Source: Belnapia sp. F-4-1
GTDB taxonomy: Bacteria; Pseudomonadota; Alphaproteobacteria; Acetobacterales; Acetobacteraceae
Assembly (NCBI RefSeq): GCF_000802185.1
Contig: NZ_KN676113.1
Coordinates: 4,235,430 to 4,299,429, forward strand
Direction: 5' to 3'
Length of the DNA stretch: 64,000 nt
Below the pieces are notes generated by a model. It ran no database searches, was not told where the DNA came from, and worked only from the letters and a program-made list of their open reading frames with translations. Of the stretch, positions 7,701 through 16,227 are shown piece after piece (position 1 is the stretch's first letter; every line of letters starts with the position of its first letter). The position numbers and the translations under genes were made by a program.

Positions 7701-7958
7701 AAGCCCGCTCGTCGCGCCTCAATTCTTCAGGGCTTGAAGCCGGCGCCTGGAAAGCCGCTGAACAGCTTCAGCTCGATGGGCAGATTTGAGGGATTTAGGG
7801 TTTGAGGCGGGGGCGAGCGGCCCAGGTGCCGCGAGGGTTCGGGCAGATATTATTGTAACGTTACGGATGCCCTGGAGGCAAGGTCTTCGGCGGCCGGGCT
7901 TCCGGTAGCCTTCCACCTCGCCGTCGAGCCCAAGCATGACAGGAAGACCGCCTAGGAC
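7701..7958. other. Convergent intergenic region with no supported gene
   Basis: These 258 bases lie between the ends of two convergent genes. Parts (about 7780-7865) are less GC-rich than the surroundings. A perfect 10-bp palindrome, gtaacgttac, sits at 7855-7864. A 72-codon minus frame covers most of the region but lacks recognisable motifs and a clear ribosome site. No T-run terminator is evident for either flanking gene. Confidence 0.5.
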
Positions 7959-9836
7959 CTACCGCCCGAGGCTCGCCTGCATCTCGTCGAGGATCGCCGG
8001 GTCGTCGATGGTCGGCGGCACGGTGTAGCTCTCGCCATCGGCGATCTTGCGGAGGGTGGCGCGGAGGATCTTGCCGCTGCGGGTCTTGGGCAGGCGGGAC
8101 ACCACCTTGGCGTCCTTGAAGGCGGCGACGGGGCCGATGCGGTCGCGGACCATGGCCACCAGCTCGCGGGCGAGATCGGCCTCGGACTTCGTTGTGCCGG
8201 ATTTGAGGACGACGAGGCCGAGGGGGACCTGGCCCTTCAGGCTGTCCTTCACGCCGAGAACGGCGCATTCGGCGACGTCGGGGTGGGCGGCCAGGACCTC
8301 CTCCATCGCGCCGGTGCTGAGGCGGTGGCCGGCGACGTTGATGATGTCGTCGGTGCGGGACATGACGGAGACATAGCCCTCGGCGTCGATGACGCCGGCG
8401 TCTGAGGTGTTGTACCAGCCGGGGAAGGCCTCGAGATAGGCCTCGCGGCAACGGTCGTCCGCCTGCCAGAGCGTCGGCAGGCAGCCGGGGGGCATCGGCA
8501 GGCGGATGGCGAGTGTGCCGGTCTGGCCGGGGGGCTGGGGCTGGCCGGCATCGTCGAGGGCGGCGACCTCGTAGCCGGGCGAGGGCTTGCCGCCGCTGCC
8601 GAAGCGCGGCTCGAACAGGCCGAGGCCGCGGAAATTGCCGGTGATGGCCCAGCCCGTCTCGGTCTGCCACCAATGGTCGATCACCGGGCGCCGCAGAAGG
8701 CCGGCGGCCCACTCGGCGGTCGGTGGGTCGCAGCGTTCGCCGGCGAGAAAGAGGGCCTCAAGCGCCGAAAGGTCGTGGCCGGTCATCAGGCGGCCCTCCG
8801 GGTCCTCGCGCTTGATGGCGCGCATGGCGGTGGGGGCGGTGAACATCGCCTTCACCCGGTACTGCGCGCAGACCCGCCAGAAGGCGGAGGCATCCGGCGT
8901 GCCGACCGGCTTGCCCTCGTAGAGCACGGTGGTCGCGCCGGCCAGGAGCGGGGCGTAGACGATGTAGGAATGGCCGACGACCCAGCCGACATCGGAGGCG
9001 GTGAACATCACGTCGCCGGCGCCGATGCCGTAGAGCATGCGCATGGAGTTGTGCAGGGCGACGGCATGGCCGCCATTGTCGCGGACGACGCCCTTCGGCT
9101 TCCCCGTCGTGCCGCTGGTGTAGAGGATGTAGAGCGGGTCGGTGGCGGCAACGGGGACGCAGGGGTGCGGGGCGGCGGCGGCCTCGGCCTCGAGCAGGTC
9201 CTCGTCGCGGCCGGGGGTGAGGGCGCAGTCCAGCTCGGGGCGGCGCAGGATCAGGCAGTGCGCCGGCTTGTGCGGGGAGAGGCCGATCGCGGCGTCGAGC
9301 AGTGGCTTGTAGGCGACGACGCGGCCCGGCTCGATGCCGCAGGAGGCGGAGATGACGAGCTTGGGTTGGGCGTCGGCGATGCGGGCCGCCAGCTCGGCGG
9401 CCGCGAAGCCGCCGAAGACGACGGAGTGGACCGCGCCGAGCCGGGCGCAGGCGAGCATGGCGATGGGCGCCTCGGGCACCATGGGGAGGTAGATGACGAC
9501 GCGGTCGCCCTGGCCGATGCCGCGGGCGGCCAGCGCCCCGGCGAGCTTCGCCACGCGGGCAAGCAGGGCGTCGTAGGTGTAGGTGGTGCTGCGGCCCGTC
9601 ACCGGGCTGTCGTAGTGCAGGGCGGGCTGGGCCCCGCGGCCGGCGGCGACGTAGCGGTCGAGCGCGTTGTGGCAGGTGTTCAGCCGCGCATCGGGGAACC
9701 AGCGGCCGTAGACGCCGGCTTCCGCGTCGAAAATGCGCTCCGGTGCGCGGTCCCAATCGATGCCTTGCGCGGCCTCGCGCCAATAGGCCTCCGGATGGGC
9801 CCGCCAGGCGGCGTAGGTGGCGTCATAGCCTTGCAT
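7959..9836 (-). CDS. prpE: Propionyl-CoA synthetase PrpE (AMP-forming acyl-CoA synthetase)
   Basis: 625 residues from ATG 9836 (MQGYDATYAAW). It activates propionate, and often acetate, to the acyl-CoA through an acyl-adenylate. The AMP-binding P-loop 'YILYTSGTTGKPKGVVRD' lies near residue 245 and 'HWWQTETGWAITG' is the A5 motif. The A8-type hinge is 'WYNTSDAGVIDAEGYVSV', and the acetylation-regulated lysine is Lys589 in 'LPKTRSGKILR'. PrpE rather than Acs is favoured by 'NTCHNALDRYVAAGRGAQPAL' and the length of about 630 residues. No prpB/C/D genes are adjacent, so propionyl-CoA may go to the methylmalonyl route or polymer synthesis. The MHS transporter upstream is separated by a terminator. 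Confidence 0.9.
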   Translation of the reverse strand: MQGYDATYAAWRAHPEAYWREAAQGIDWDRAPERIFDAEAGVYGRWFPDARLNTCHNALDRYVAAGRGAQPALHYDSPVTGRSTTYTYDALLARVAKLAGALAARGIGQGDRVVIYLPMVPEAPIAMLACARLGAVHSVVFGGFAAAELAARIADAQPKLVISASCGIEPGRVVAYKPLLDAAIGLSPHKPAHCLILRRPELDCALTPGRDEDLLEAEAAAAPHPCVPVAATDPLYILYTSGTTGKPKGVVRDNGGHAVALHNSMRMLYGIGAGDVMFTASDVGWVVGHSYIVYAPLLAGATTVLYEGKPVGTPDASAFWRVCAQYRVKAMFTAPTAMRAIKREDPEGRLMTGHDLSALEALFLAGERCDPPTAEWAAGLLRRPVIDHWWQTETGWAITGNFRGLGLFEPRFGSGGKPSPGYEVAALDDAGQPQPPGQTGTLAIRLPMPPGCLPTLWQADDRCREAYLEAFPGWYNTSDAGVIDAEGYVSVMSRTDDIINVAGHRLSTGAMEEVLAAHPDVAECAVLGVKDSLKGQVPLGLVVLKSGTTKSEADLARELVAMVRDRIGPVAAFKDAKVVSRLPKTRSGKILRATLRKIADGESYTVPPTIDDPAILDEMQASLGR

Positions 9837-9895
9837 GGTTTCGCTCCCCGTTTCGGGGAAGGTGGCAAGCCCGCAGCCCGGCGGCAAGCGGCATG

Positions 9896-9925
9896 AAAAA
9901 AGGCGCCGGGGTTGCCCCCGGCGCC
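9896..9925 (-). terminator. Rho-independent terminator of the MHS transporter gene
   Basis: On the minus strand a perfect 10-bp GC stem (arms 9916-9925 and 9902-9911, 4-base loop) is followed by six T's (positions 9901-9896 on the minus strand). It lies 23 bp after the transporter stop and before the prpE start. The layout is textbook and isolates prpE from transporter transcription. Confidence 0.88.
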
Positions 9926-9948
9926 CTGCTCCAGCCCTGCCGCGCCGG

Positions 9949-11640
9949 TCAGCGCGTGGTGGAGGATGCGTCGTCGAAGATGTCGCGGTCCTTGGTCTCC
10001 GGAATGAAGATCATCCCGATGACGAAGGTCGCGAGTGCGATCACGATCGGGTACCAGAGACCGAAATAGATGTCGCCGGTCTGGGCCACCATCGCCAGCG
10101 AGGTGGCCGGCAGCAGGCCGCCGAACCAGCCATTGCCGATATGGTAGGGCAGCGACATCGAGCTGTAGCGGATGCGCGTCGGGAAAAGCTCCACCAGCGC
10201 CGCCGCGATCGGCCCGTAGACCATGGTGACGTAGATCACCAGCACGGTCAGCACGCCGATGATGACCGCCGGCTGCTCGCGGAAGATGTCGAAGGGCCCG
10301 GCCATCTTCACCACCGTCGGGTTGGAGGCGGCCGGGTAGCCCGCCGCCGTCAGCCCCGCCGCGAGTTGCTGGGCGAAGGCCGGGTCCGTCGCCCGGATCG
10401 GCGCGCCGTTGTTGATGCGGATCGCCGTCTCGCCCGCCGCCACGCCGCCTTCGACCGAATACTGCACCGAGGCCCGCGCCAGCGCCGACTTGGCGATGTC
10501 GCAGGGCTGGGTGAAGCGGGCGGTGCCGACCGGGTTGAACTGGAAGGAGCAGCTGTCCGGATCCGTCAGCACCTGCACTGGGATGGTCTGCTGCGCCTGG
10601 TGCAGCGCCGGGTTGGCCTCCGCCGTCAGCAGCTTGAACAGCGGGAAGTAGGTCAGCGCCGCGATCAGGCAGCCGCCGAGGATGATCGGCTTGCGGCCGA
10701 TCTTGTCGGACAGCCAGCCGAACAGCACGAAGCCGCCGGAGCCGAGGAGCAGCGACCAGGCGATCAGCAGGTTCGTCGTGGGGCCGTCGACCTTGAGGAT
10801 CGAGCCGAGGAAGAACAGGGCGTAGAACTGCCCGGTGTACCAGACCACCGCCTGGCCCATGGTCAGGCCGAGCAGCGCGAGCAGCGCCCATTTGGCGTTG
10901 CTCCACTGGCCGAAGGCCTCCGACAGCGGCGCCTTGGAGCCGGTGCCCTCGGTCTTCATCTTCTGGAAGGCCGGGCTCTCGTTCAGCGTCGAGCGGATCC
11001 ACACCGAGATGCCGAGCAGGACGATCGAGACGAGGAAGGGCACGCGCCAGCCCCAGGCCGCGAAATCCGCCTCGCCCGTCCAGGTGCGGACGCCGAGGAT
11101 GACGAGCAGCGAAAGGAAGAGCCCCGCCGTCGCGGTGATCTGGATGAAGGAGGTGTAGAAGCCCCGCCGCCCGTTCGGCGCGTGCTCGGCGACATAGGTC
11201 GCGGCACCGCCATACTCGCCGCCGAGCGCGAGTCCCTGGAGGCAGCGCAGCAGGATCAGCAGGATGGGCGCGGCGATGCCGATCGTCTCCGAGCCGGGCA
11301 GCAGGCCGACGATGAAAGTCGAGGCGCCCATGATGACGATGGTGACGAGGAAGGTGTATTTCCGCCCCACCAGGTCGCCGATGCGGCCGAAGACCAGGGC
11401 GCCGAAGGGGCGCACGAGGAAGCCGGCCGCGAAGGTCAGCAGCGCGAAGATGTTGCGCGTGCCCTCGGGGTACTGGCTGAAGAAGTGGGTGCCGATGAGC
11501 CCGGCGAGGCTGCCGTAGAGGTAGAAGTCGTACCACTCGAAGACGGTCCCCAGCGAGGAGCCGAGGATGACCTTCCTCTCTTCCTTCGTCATCGGCGCCG
11601 CCCGTCCCGCGGCCCCCGAGGTTGCGGTGTTTGCGCTCAT
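9949..11640 (-). CDS. MHS-family MFS transporter (metabolite:H+ symporter)
   Basis: 563 residues with 12 predicted membrane spans. After a short cytoplasmic start (MSANTATSG..) comes 'VILGSSLGTVFEWYDFYLYGSLAG', the diagnostic TM1 of the MHS family that includes ProP, KgtP and ShiA. The loop 2-3 signature 'FGRIGDLVGRKYTF' and 'RCLQGLALGGEYGGA' in TM4 follow. A non-membrane insert of over 100 residues with two cysteines (DPDSCSFQFNP, FTQPCDIAKS) separates spans about 8 and 9, which explains the unusual length. The substrate is probably an organic acid or zwitterion; the gene lies upstream of prpE. The ATG has GGAGGAAAGGGCAGGAA just upstream. Upstream in-frame starts give unrelated sequence. Confidence 0.88.
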   Translation of the reverse strand: MSANTATSGAAGRAAPMTKEERKVILGSSLGTVFEWYDFYLYGSLAGLIGTHFFSQYPEGTRNIFALLTFAAGFLVRPFGALVFGRIGDLVGRKYTFLVTIVIMGASTFIVGLLPGSETIGIAAPILLILLRCLQGLALGGEYGGAATYVAEHAPNGRRGFYTSFIQITATAGLFLSLLVILGVRTWTGEADFAAWGWRVPFLVSIVLLGISVWIRSTLNESPAFQKMKTEGTGSKAPLSEAFGQWSNAKWALLALLGLTMGQAVVWYTGQFYALFFLGSILKVDGPTTNLLIAWSLLLGSGGFVLFGWLSDKIGRKPIILGGCLIAALTYFPLFKLLTAEANPALHQAQQTIPVQVLTDPDSCSFQFNPVGTARFTQPCDIAKSALARASVQYSVEGGVAAGETAIRINNGAPIRATDPAFAQQLAAGLTAAGYPAASNPTVVKMAGPFDIFREQPAVIIGVLTVLVIYVTMVYGPIAAALVELFPTRIRYSSMSLPYHIGNGWFGGLLPATSLAMVAQTGDIYFGLWYPIVIALATFVIGMIFIPETKDRDIFDDASSTTR

Positions 11641-11843
11641 TTCCTGCCCTTTCCTCCCGGCCAATCGCAGCCAGGGGAGGGGCAGGGGGCAGGCTGCGGG
11701 GAGGGCCCCCGACTGCATGCCGCAACGCCACCACCGCCAGCCGCCGCCGGGACCCAACCTTGCCAGGATGGCAACGGATGGCCGGAAAGGCAAGCGGATC
11801 GCGAGCTTCCTTAACCCGCGATGAAAGCGGGATTAACCGCGAT

Positions 11844-12653
11844 CTATTTGGTGACGAAGGCCTTTTCGAGCACGTAGCTGCCCGGCTCGTTGTTCGAGCC
11901 CTCGGTGAAGCCGCGCGCCTCGAGCAGCGCCTTCACATCGGCATTCATTGCCTCGGAGCCGCAAAGCATCACCCGGTCCTGCTCGGGCGAGAGCGCGGGC
12001 AGGCCGAGATCGGTGAAGATCTTGCCCGATTCGATCAGGTCGGTGATGCGGCCCTGGGTGGGGAAGGGCTCGCGCGTCACGCTCGGGTAGTAGAGCAGCT
12101 TGCCCGCCAGCATCTCGCCGAGGAATTCGTGCCGTGGCAGCTCCTCGCTGATGAGTTGGCGGTAGGCCAGCTCCTTCACCTCACGCACCGTGTGGCAGAC
12201 CACCACATGCTCGTAGCGCTCATAGACATCCGGCTCGCGGATCAGCGACATGAAAGGGGCGAGTCCGGTGCCCGTGGCGATCAGCCAGAGAGTCTTGCCC
12301 GGCAGCAGATTCTCGGTGAGCAGCGTACCCGTTGGCTTCTTGCCGATGACGACCGTGTCGCCCGGCTTGATGTGTTGGAGGCGTGAGGTCAGCGGCCCGT
12401 CCTGCACCTTGATGGAAAGGAATTCGAGCTCCTCCTCCCAAGGCGGGCTGACGATGGAATAGGCCCGCACCAGCGGCTTGCCCTCGGCCATGAGCCCGAT
12501 CATGGCGAACTGCCCGGCGACGAAGCGCAACCCCGGGTCCCGCGTGCAGCGGAAGGAGAAGAGCCGGTCGGTCCAGTGATGGACCCAGGTGACCGTCTCG
12601 CCGTTGAAGGCCGGCGGGATGGCGGGTTTCGGGCTGGGAGCGAGGGCGTTCAT
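11844..12653 (-). CDS. fpr: Ferredoxin--NADP+ reductase
   Basis: 269 residues, a bacterial subclass I FNR. The FAD-binding motif 'RAYSIVSPPWEEELEFLSIKVQDGPLTSRL' lies at about 64-93, and the NADP-binding 'LIATGTGLAPFMSLIREP' near residue 125. 'HVVVCHTVREVKELAYR' and 'VMLCGSEAMNADV' are the NADP ribose region. The C-terminus extends beyond an aromatic residue (SYVLEKAFVTK), as in alphaproteobacterial enzymes. It moves electrons between NADPH and ferredoxin or flavodoxin, typically under oxidative stress. It begins at ATG 12653, is divergent from the amidase gene, and is preceded by a single-gene promoter region. No ferredoxin gene is adjacent. Confidence 0.92.
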   Translation of the reverse strand: MNALAPSPKPAIPPAFNGETVTWVHHWTDRLFSFRCTRDPGLRFVAGQFAMIGLMAEGKPLVRAYSIVSPPWEEELEFLSIKVQDGPLTSRLQHIKPGDTVVIGKKPTGTLLTENLLPGKTLWLIATGTGLAPFMSLIREPDVYERYEHVVVCHTVREVKELAYRQLISEELPRHEFLGEMLAGKLLYYPSVTREPFPTQGRITDLIESGKIFTDLGLPALSPEQDRVMLCGSEAMNADVKALLEARGFTEGSNNEPGSYVLEKAFVTK

Positions 12654-12796
12654 GGCATTGCTACATGCTGCGCTGCGGCGAAAGATGCAACTACCGTCGT
12701 GAAATGCCTGCCATGCACGCGCGAGATTGGTCTTTCGCCCGCCCCGCCCCGCAGGGCAGGATCGCGTCGCAACGAAACCCGCCGAGCGAGGCCGCC

Positions 12797-13996
12797 ATGC
12801 CGCATGCCATGACCGATCGCGACAGCCCCTTCCTGCCCGGCCCTCGTCTCGAGCTTGCAGGTGCGGCGGAGGGGCCCCTCGCCGGCCTCAACTTCGCGGT
12901 GAAGGACCTTTTCGACGTCGCTGGCAGCCCAACCGGCTACGGCAACCCGGACTGGGCCCGCACCCAGCCGCCCGCGGCGGCGACGGCGCCCGTCATTCAG
13001 GCCCTGCTGCAGGCCGGGGCCAGCCTGTGCGGCAAGACCAAGACGGTGGAACTGGCCTATGGGCTGACCGGCGAGAATGTCTGGTACGGCACGCCGCTCA
13101 ACCCGGCGGCACCGGACCGTTTTCCCGGCGGCTCCTCCTGCGGCTCGGCCGCCGCCGTCGCCGCGGGCCTCGTCGATTTCGCCATGGGGTCGGATACCGG
13201 TGGCTCGGTGCGCATCCCGGCCAGCTATTGCGGCGTCTTCGGCATCCGGCCGAGCTGGGGCGCCATCAGCCTCGCCGGGGCCCGCGGCCTCGGACCGAGC
13301 TTCGACACGCCGGGCTGGTTCGCAAGGCGCGCCTCCATCCTTGCCGGCGTCGGCGCCGTGCTGCTGCCGGAGGATGGCGCCGGGCCCGGCCTCGGCCCGC
13401 TGCTGAAGGTGGACGATGCCTGGATCAACGCCATCCCGCCCACCGTGGTGGCGCTGGCCGAGCCGATGCTGGCGCTGGAGCGGCTGCTCGGCCGGGCGCT
13501 TCGCGTCGATGTCGCGCCGGAGGGGCTCGACGCCCTCTACGAGCATTTCCGCTGTGCCCAGGCGGAGGAGGCCTGGGCCACGCTCGGCTCCTGGGTCGAG
13601 GCGACGCGGCCCGAATTCGGCCCGGGCGTGGCGGAGCGCTTCGCCGCCGCCAAGGGCATGAACCCGGCCAGGGCGGCCGCTGGCCGCGCCTTCCGCCGCG
13701 GTTTCCAGGCGCGGATGCGGGCATTGCTGGCCGGCGGAGCCGTCCTCGCCTATCCGACCTCGCCGGTGCCGGCGCCGAAGCTCGGCGCCAGCCAAGCGGA
13801 GCAGAATGCCATCCGCGAGCGGAGCATGGGCGTCACCGCCATTGCCGGCCTCGCCGGGCTGCCGGAGGTAAGCCTGCCCGTCGGCCGTGCCGAGGGCGCC
13901 CCGGTCGGGCTCTCCCTGGTCGCCGCCGCCGGGCGGGATCGGGCGCTGCTCGCGCTTGCGGAGCACCTTGCCGTGGAACTTGGCCTACCCGTTTGA
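12797..13996 (+). CDS. Amidase (amidase-signature family)
   Basis: 399 residues from ATG 12797. The Ser-cisSer-Lys triad of the family is readable as Lys36 in 'FAVKDLFDVAG', Ser113 in 'GGSSCGSAAAVAAG' and Ser137 in 'GSDTGGSVRIPA'. The spacing of 24 residues between the two serines equals that of malonamidase E2. The enzyme hydrolyses a small amide or carbamate. The short length and tail resemble AtzF-like or indole-acetamide-type hydrolases, but the substrate is not determinable. An upstream in-frame extension to 12665 exists but overlaps the fpr promoter region and is not domain-like. The acetyltransferase gene follows 74 bp later. Confidence 0.87.
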   Translation: MPHAMTDRDSPFLPGPRLELAGAAEGPLAGLNFAVKDLFDVAGSPTGYGNPDWARTQPPAAATAPVIQALLQAGASLCGKTKTVELAYGLTGENVWYGTPLNPAAPDRFPGGSSCGSAAAVAAGLVDFAMGSDTGGSVRIPASYCGVFGIRPSWGAISLAGARGLGPSFDTPGWFARRASILAGVGAVLLPEDGAGPGLGPLLKVDDAWINAIPPTVVALAEPMLALERLLGRALRVDVAPEGLDALYEHFRCAQAEEAWATLGSWVEATRPEFGPGVAERFAAAKGMNPARAAAGRAFRRGFQARMRALLAGGAVLAYPTSPVPAPKLGASQAEQNAIRERSMGVTAIAGLAGLPEVSLPVGRAEGAPVGLSLVAAAGRDRALLALAEHLAVELGLPV

Positions 13997-14070
13997 GTCG
14001 AATGCTTGTCCCGTCCGCCCCCGGCGGTTAGGACGGGGCCGCAACCGAATCTCTCGCCAGGACAAGCTGC

Positions 14071-14601
14071 ATGATCATCCGTGATGCCGGCCCCGAGGAC
14101 CTTCCGGCCATCACCGACATCTATGCCCATCACGTCCTGCACGGCGCCGGCACCTTCGAGGAGGTTCCGCCCGACGAGGCCGAGATGGCGCGCCGCCTGG
14201 CCCAGGTGCAGGAAAGGGGCTGGGCCTGGCTGGTTGCCGAGGCGGAGGAGGGCGAGGGCAGGGGCATCATCGGCTTCGCCTACTACGCCCAGCTCCGCGA
14301 CCGCTCCGCCTTCCGCCATGCCGCGGAGGACAGCATCTATGTTCGCAACGACGTCCGCGGCCAGGGCGTCGGCAAAGCGCTGGTGAAGGCGCTGCTGGAT
14401 CGTGCTACCGAGGCCGGCTTCCGCCAGATGTTCGCGTTGATCGGCGACAGCGACAATGTCGGCTCCATCGGCCTGCATGTCTCGCTCGGCTTCCGGCAGG
14501 CGGGGGTGATGAAGGCGGCCGGGCTGAAATTCGGCCGCTGGGTGGACCTTGTCTTCATGCAGCGCGGCATCGGCATGGCCGACCGCGATGTTCCAGGCTG
14601 A
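14071..14601 (+). CDS. GNAT N-acetyltransferase, phosphinothricin acetyltransferase-like
   Basis: 176 residues. The start 'MIIRDAGPEDLPAITDIYAHHVLHG' and 'GTFEEVPPDEAEM' are typical of the Pat/MnaT branch, whose members acetylate methionine sulfoximine, sulfone or phosphinothricin-like amino acids. The acetyl-CoA pyrophosphate loop is 'VRGQGVGKALVKALL' near residue 95, followed by 'NVGSIGLHVSLGFRQAGVM'. It is probably a detoxifying or amino-acid-acetylating enzyme in the cytoplasm. The stop codon lies inside a 20-bp perfect palindrome. It is likely cotranscribed with the hydrolase gene 51 bp downstream or ends at that palindrome. Confidence 0.87.
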   Translation: MIIRDAGPEDLPAITDIYAHHVLHGAGTFEEVPPDEAEMARRLAQVQERGWAWLVAEAEEGEGRGIIGFAYYAQLRDRSAFRHAAEDSIYVRNDVRGQGVGKALVKALLDRATEAGFRQMFALIGDSDNVGSIGLHVSLGFRQAGVMKAAGLKFGRWVDLVFMQRGIGMADRDVPG

Positions 14602-14613
14602 CATGTCAGCCTG
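14594..14613. repeat. 20-bp perfect palindrome at the end of the acetyltransferase gene
   Basis: The sequence at 14594-14613 equals its own reverse complement (centre acatgt). It spans the TGA stop of the acetyltransferase gene. It could be a protein-binding operator or part of a hairpin at the transcript end. No T-run follows, so it is not a classical terminator. Confidence 0.6.
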
Positions 14614-14652
14614 AGGGGCGCATGCTGGGGCCTCTCGCAAGGAGGCGATGCC

Positions 14653-15543
14653 ATGGCGGAAAGCGGCAGCCCGGCGATCCGGGCCTTCTTCGATGCGGCG
14701 ACCAACACGGTCAGCTACCTGGTCTGGGATGCGGCGAGCCGGCAGGGCGCCATCATCGACCCGGTGCTCGACTGGGACAATCGCGGCGGCACGGCGGATA
14801 CCGCCGGCGCGGATGCCATCCTCGCCGCGGCGGAGGCGGAGGGCGTCGCCTTGCGCTGGGTGTTGGAGACGCATGTGCATGCCGACCACCTGACGGCGGC
14901 GCCCTACATCAAGGCGCGCACCGGGGCGCGGATCGGCATCGGCGAGCATATCCGCGACGTGCAGGCGATCTTCCGCCCGGTCTTCGATGCCGCCGACCTC
15001 ATCCCCGAGGGCGGGGATTTCGACCGGCTCTTCGCCGAGGGCGACCGCTTCATGCTCGGCGGCATCGAGGCGGAGGTGATCCATGTGCCGGGGCATACGC
15101 CGGCCTGCATCGCCTACCGCATCGGCGATGCGGCCTTCGTCGGCGATACGCTGTTCATGCCCGACTACGGTACGGCGCGCTGCGACTTCCCGGGCGGCGA
15201 TGCGCGGACGCTGTGGCGCAGCATCCGCAAGCTGCTGGCGCTGCCGCCGGAGACGCGCATCTTCACCGCGCATGACTACAAGGCGCCGGGGCGGGATGAA
15301 TTCGCCTGGGAGAGCACCGTCGCGGAGCAGCGGGCGCGCAACCCGCATGTGAGGGACGGCGTGACGGAGGAGGAGTTCGTCGCCATGCGGGAGGCGAAGG
15401 ATGCCAAGCTGGCGCCGCCGGTGCTGCTGCTGCCTTCGATCCAGGTGAACATGCGGGCTGGGCGCTTCCCGCCGGCCGAGAGCAACGGCGTGCGCTACAT
15501 GAGGATTCCCGTCGTGCTGCGCGGGGGCCTACACGGTCAGTAG
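14653..15543 (+). CDS. MBL-fold hydrolase, persulfide dioxygenase / glyoxalase II-like
   Basis: 296 residues from ATG 14653, with a strong AAGGAGG upstream. Metal-binding motifs in order are 'ETHVHADHLTAAPYIK' (THxHADH), 'VPGHTPACIAYRI', 'FVGDTLFMPDYGTARCDFPGG' and 'IFTAHDYKAPGRDEFAWES'. The GTARCDFPGG strand and the HDY ending match the ETHE1/Blh-type persulfide dioxygenases, which oxidise glutathione persulfide or process sulfide. No rhodanese domain or sulfide:quinone reductase gene is adjacent. The last 15 bp overlap the convergent urtE gene. Hydroxyacylglutathione hydrolase activity is the alternative. Confidence 0.85.
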   Translation: MAESGSPAIRAFFDAATNTVSYLVWDAASRQGAIIDPVLDWDNRGGTADTAGADAILAAAEAEGVALRWVLETHVHADHLTAAPYIKARTGARIGIGEHIRDVQAIFRPVFDAADLIPEGGDFDRLFAEGDRFMLGGIEAEVIHVPGHTPACIAYRIGDAAFVGDTLFMPDYGTARCDFPGGDARTLWRSIRKLLALPPETRIFTAHDYKAPGRDEFAWESTVAEQRARNPHVRDGVTEEEFVAMREAKDAKLAPPVLLLPSIQVNMRAGRFPPAESNGVRYMRIPVVLRGGLHGQ

Positions 15544-16224
15544 GCGGCGGACGGACTCGTCCTCCAGCTCCTCGACGAGGCCGCCGAGGGCGACCTCGCC
15601 GCGGACCATCACCGCGATGCGGTCGGCCAGCTCGCGGGCGAATTCGAAGTATTGCTCGACGAGGACGACGGCGAAGTTCTTCTCCCGCGCGAGGAGGCGG
15701 ATGACGCGGGCGATGTCCTTGATGACGGAGGGCTGGATGCCCTCGGTCGGCTCGTCGAGGATCAGCAGGCGCGGGCGTGCGGTCAGCGCGCGGGCGATGG
15801 CGAGCTGCTGCTGCTGGCCGCCGGAGAGGTCGCCGCCGCGGCGCTTCAGGAACTGCTTCAGGATGGGGAAGAGGGTGAAGATCTCCTCCTCCGGCACCTT
15901 GCTGCCGCGGGGGGCGGCGGCGAGCGCGGTCTCGAGGTTCTCCTGGACGGTGAGGAAGGGGAAGATCTCGCGGCCCTGCGGGACGTAGCCGATGCCCGCG
16001 CGGGCCCGCTCGGCGGGGGCCATGGCGGCGATGTCCTTCCCTTCCCACAGGATGCGGCCAGACTGGATGCGCTCCAGCCCGACGATCGCGCGCATTAGCG
16101 AGGATTTGCCGACGCCGTTGCGGCCGAGCACGCAGGTGATGCGGCCGGGATCGGCCTCCAGCGAGACGCCGCGCAGGCAGCGCGAGGCGCCGTAGGAGAG
16201 GTCGATGGTTTCAACGCGCAGCAT
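15529..16224 (-). CDS. urtE: Urea ABC transporter ATP-binding subunit UrtE
   Basis: 231 residues. Walker A 'LGRNGVGKSSLMRA' (about 33-46), ABC signature 'LSGGQQQQLAIARAL', Walker B 'LLILDEPTEGIQ' and the switch His region 'VVLVEQYFEFARELADRI' are all intact. The unusual QQQQLA after the signature and the TEGIQPS end are UrtE-specific, distinguishing it from LivF. With UrtD it forms the cytoplasmic ATPase dimer of the high-affinity urea importer. It is last in urtABCDE, starting 3 bp after urtD ends. Its 3' end overlaps the convergent MBL-fold gene by 15 bp. Confidence 0.95.
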   Translation of the reverse strand: MLRVETIDLSYGASRCLRGVSLEADPGRITCVLGRNGVGKSSLMRAIVGLERIQSGRILWEGKDIAAMAPAERARAGIGYVPQGREIFPFLTVQENLETALAAAPRGSKVPEEEIFTLFPILKQFLKRRGGDLSGGQQQQLAIARALTARPRLLILDEPTEGIQPSVIKDIARVIRLLAREKNFAVVLVEQYFEFARELADRIAVMVRGEVALGGLVEELEDESVRRLLTV

Positions 16225-16227
16225 CGG

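Noticed and set aside
7719-7937. 72-codon minus frame in the convergent gap
   Set aside because: No domain, no clear ribosome site, and different composition from neighbours; could be a relic but cannot be supported.
9835-11814. Long plus-strand frame (659 codons)
   Set aside because: It is a shadow of the MHS transporter on the opposite strand; composition is Arg/Gln/His-rich.
13750-15348. 532-codon minus-strand frame spanning amidase, acetyltransferase and MBL gene
   Set aside because: It crosses three genes with strong motif support on the plus strand.
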